From an uncultured Bacilli bacterium (GTDB lineage: Bacteria > Bacillota_I > Bacilli_A > RF39 > UBA660), in assembly GCA_934153655.1 (NCBI GenBank), contig CAKPFH010000036.1:1-15351 (forward strand): a stretch of DNA of 15,351 nucleotides, written 5' to 3'. Below the pieces are notes generated by a model. The model had not been told where the DNA came from and made no database searches. It saw only the letters and a list, made by a program, of their open reading frames with translations. Numbering within the stretch: the stretch's first letter is position 1; the number at the start of each line of letters is the position of its first letter. The position numbers and the translations under genes were made by a program. Positions 15,100-15,351 of the stretch are shown here, in pieces.

Positions 15100-15128
15100 T
15101 AGACATTTTCCCATATTTATGCTATATT
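15100..15128 (+). promoter_or_regulatory. Promoter of the three-hairpin RNA
   Basis: -35 TAGACA (15100-15105), spacer of exactly 17, -10 TATATT (15123-15128) preceded by TGC, an extended -10. Start expected near 15134-15136, with no gene-like open frame following. Confidence 0.72.
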
Positions 15129-15199
15129 ATTAACACATAAGTGATTATGTTGTGCATTTTTGCATATAATAATAATGCAACTTGTTGCAAGAAAAAAGC

Positions 15200-15302
15200 T
15201 AGTGATTCCCACTATAAGAGGAACTTAAAAAAGAAGCGATTCCGGCTTTGACAGGAACTTAAAAAAGTGGCGATTCCGGCCATAACAGTGAAATTAAAAA
15301 AG
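15200..15302 (+). repeat. Three tandem 34-nt units (hairpin plus A-rich linker)
   Basis: Loop starts at 15204, 15238 and 15272 give an exact 34-nt period. The core GATTCC is invariant, as is the run TTAAAAAAG at the end of each linker. The first two linkers share AGGAACTTAAAAAAG; the third reads AGTGAAATTAAAAAAG. The stem bases differ in every unit but stay paired. Confidence 0.8.
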
Positions 15303-15332
15303 AACTAGAGAGCAAACTCTAGTTTTATTTTA
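15303..15332 (+). terminator. Intrinsic terminator of the three-hairpin RNA
   Basis: AACTAGAG (15303-15310), loop AGCAAA, CTCTAGTT (15317-15324): a perfect 8-bp stem followed by TTATTTTA. It is the most GC-containing stem of the terminators in this window. Confidence 0.85.
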
Positions 15333-15351
15333 TATTTTAATATATAATACA

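Larger units (their letters stand above)
15135..15332 (+). ncRNA. Unrecognised structured RNA with three tandem conserved-loop hairpins
   Basis: About 195 nt between a good promoter and an intrinsic terminator, with no open reading frame. The 5' part (15134-15191) can form an ACAUAA/UUAUGU hairpin (15135-15150), a UUGCAU/AUGCAA hairpin (15160-15180) and a CUUG/CAAG hairpin (15181-15191). The last two compete with an alternative GCAA/UUGC pairing. The 3' part holds three hairpins at an exact 34-nt period. Stems are UAGU/ACUA, AAGC/GCUU and UGGC/GCCA; loops are GAUUCCC, GAUUCCG and GAUUCCG; linkers are AGGAACUUAAAAAAG-like. I cannot match it to 6S, SRP, tmRNA, RNase P, a T-box or a riboswitch that I know. 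It is either a trans-acting small RNA or the leader of a gene beyond the window edge. Confidence 0.65.

Noticed and set aside
15200..15302. CRISPR array suggested by three regularly spaced repeats
   Set aside because: The period is 34 nt with the conserved part running through most of each unit, so there are no unique spacers. Units form hairpins with compensatory stems and no cas gene is present.

Overview
The window is very AT-rich DNA from a low-GC Gram-positive bacterium. TGA is used as a stop codon at two tight gene overlaps (9048-9050 and 14375-14377), which argues against the mycoplasma code. EzrA, an alpha/beta small acid-soluble spore protein, a rhodanese-free ThiI and peptidoglycan cross-bridge enzymes point to a walled member of the Bacilli in the broad sense, probably with a spore-forming ancestry. 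An uncultured gut Bacilli lineage is plausible, but nothing in the window fixes the genus.

Layout. (1) 1-1071: the 5' third of a 16S rRNA gene on the minus strand. Upstream lie a leader with a conserved Firmicutes-type box and three strong tandem promoters (a fourth is weak), each backed by phased A-tracts. (2) 1072-1589: non-coding, extremely AT-rich, nothing recognisable. (3) 1590-6784: minus-strand genes ntdP (nucleotide phosphatase), an SASP gene behind a SigG-like promoter, the nifZ-thiI pair (sulfur transfer to tRNA 4-thiouridine) and ezrA (divisome). The order SASP, thiI, cysteine desulfurase, ezrA matches what I recall of the Bacillus subtilis neighbourhood. (4) 6891-7469: a small unrecognised plus-strand gene ending convergently with ispE at a shared bidirectional terminator. 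(5) 7470-8389: an ispE-type kinase with an Asn where the catalytic Asp is expected. (6) 8379-12783: a minus-strand operon in the order FemABX-type transferase, ATP-grasp ligase, AGCS amino-acid/sodium symporter, ung, joined by overlaps or very short gaps. (7) 12813-15066: a divergent plus-strand operon of a second ATP-grasp ligase and an intact aspartate racemase. Together with the FemABX gene and first ligase, this looks like a cluster for building the peptidoglycan side branch, probably D-Asp-containing. (8) 15100-15332: an intergenic transcription unit with its own promoter and terminator. It carries three 34-nt units, each folding into a hairpin whose stem changes in a compensatory way while the 7-nt loop stays GAUUCC(G/C). 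I do not recognise this RNA.

Most noteworthy: the three-hairpin RNA at the right end; a decayed racemase-like domain fused to the C-terminus of the second ligase, directly upstream of the intact racemase gene; the missing catalytic Asp in IspE; and a repeated habit of placing stop codons inside 3' hairpin loops.
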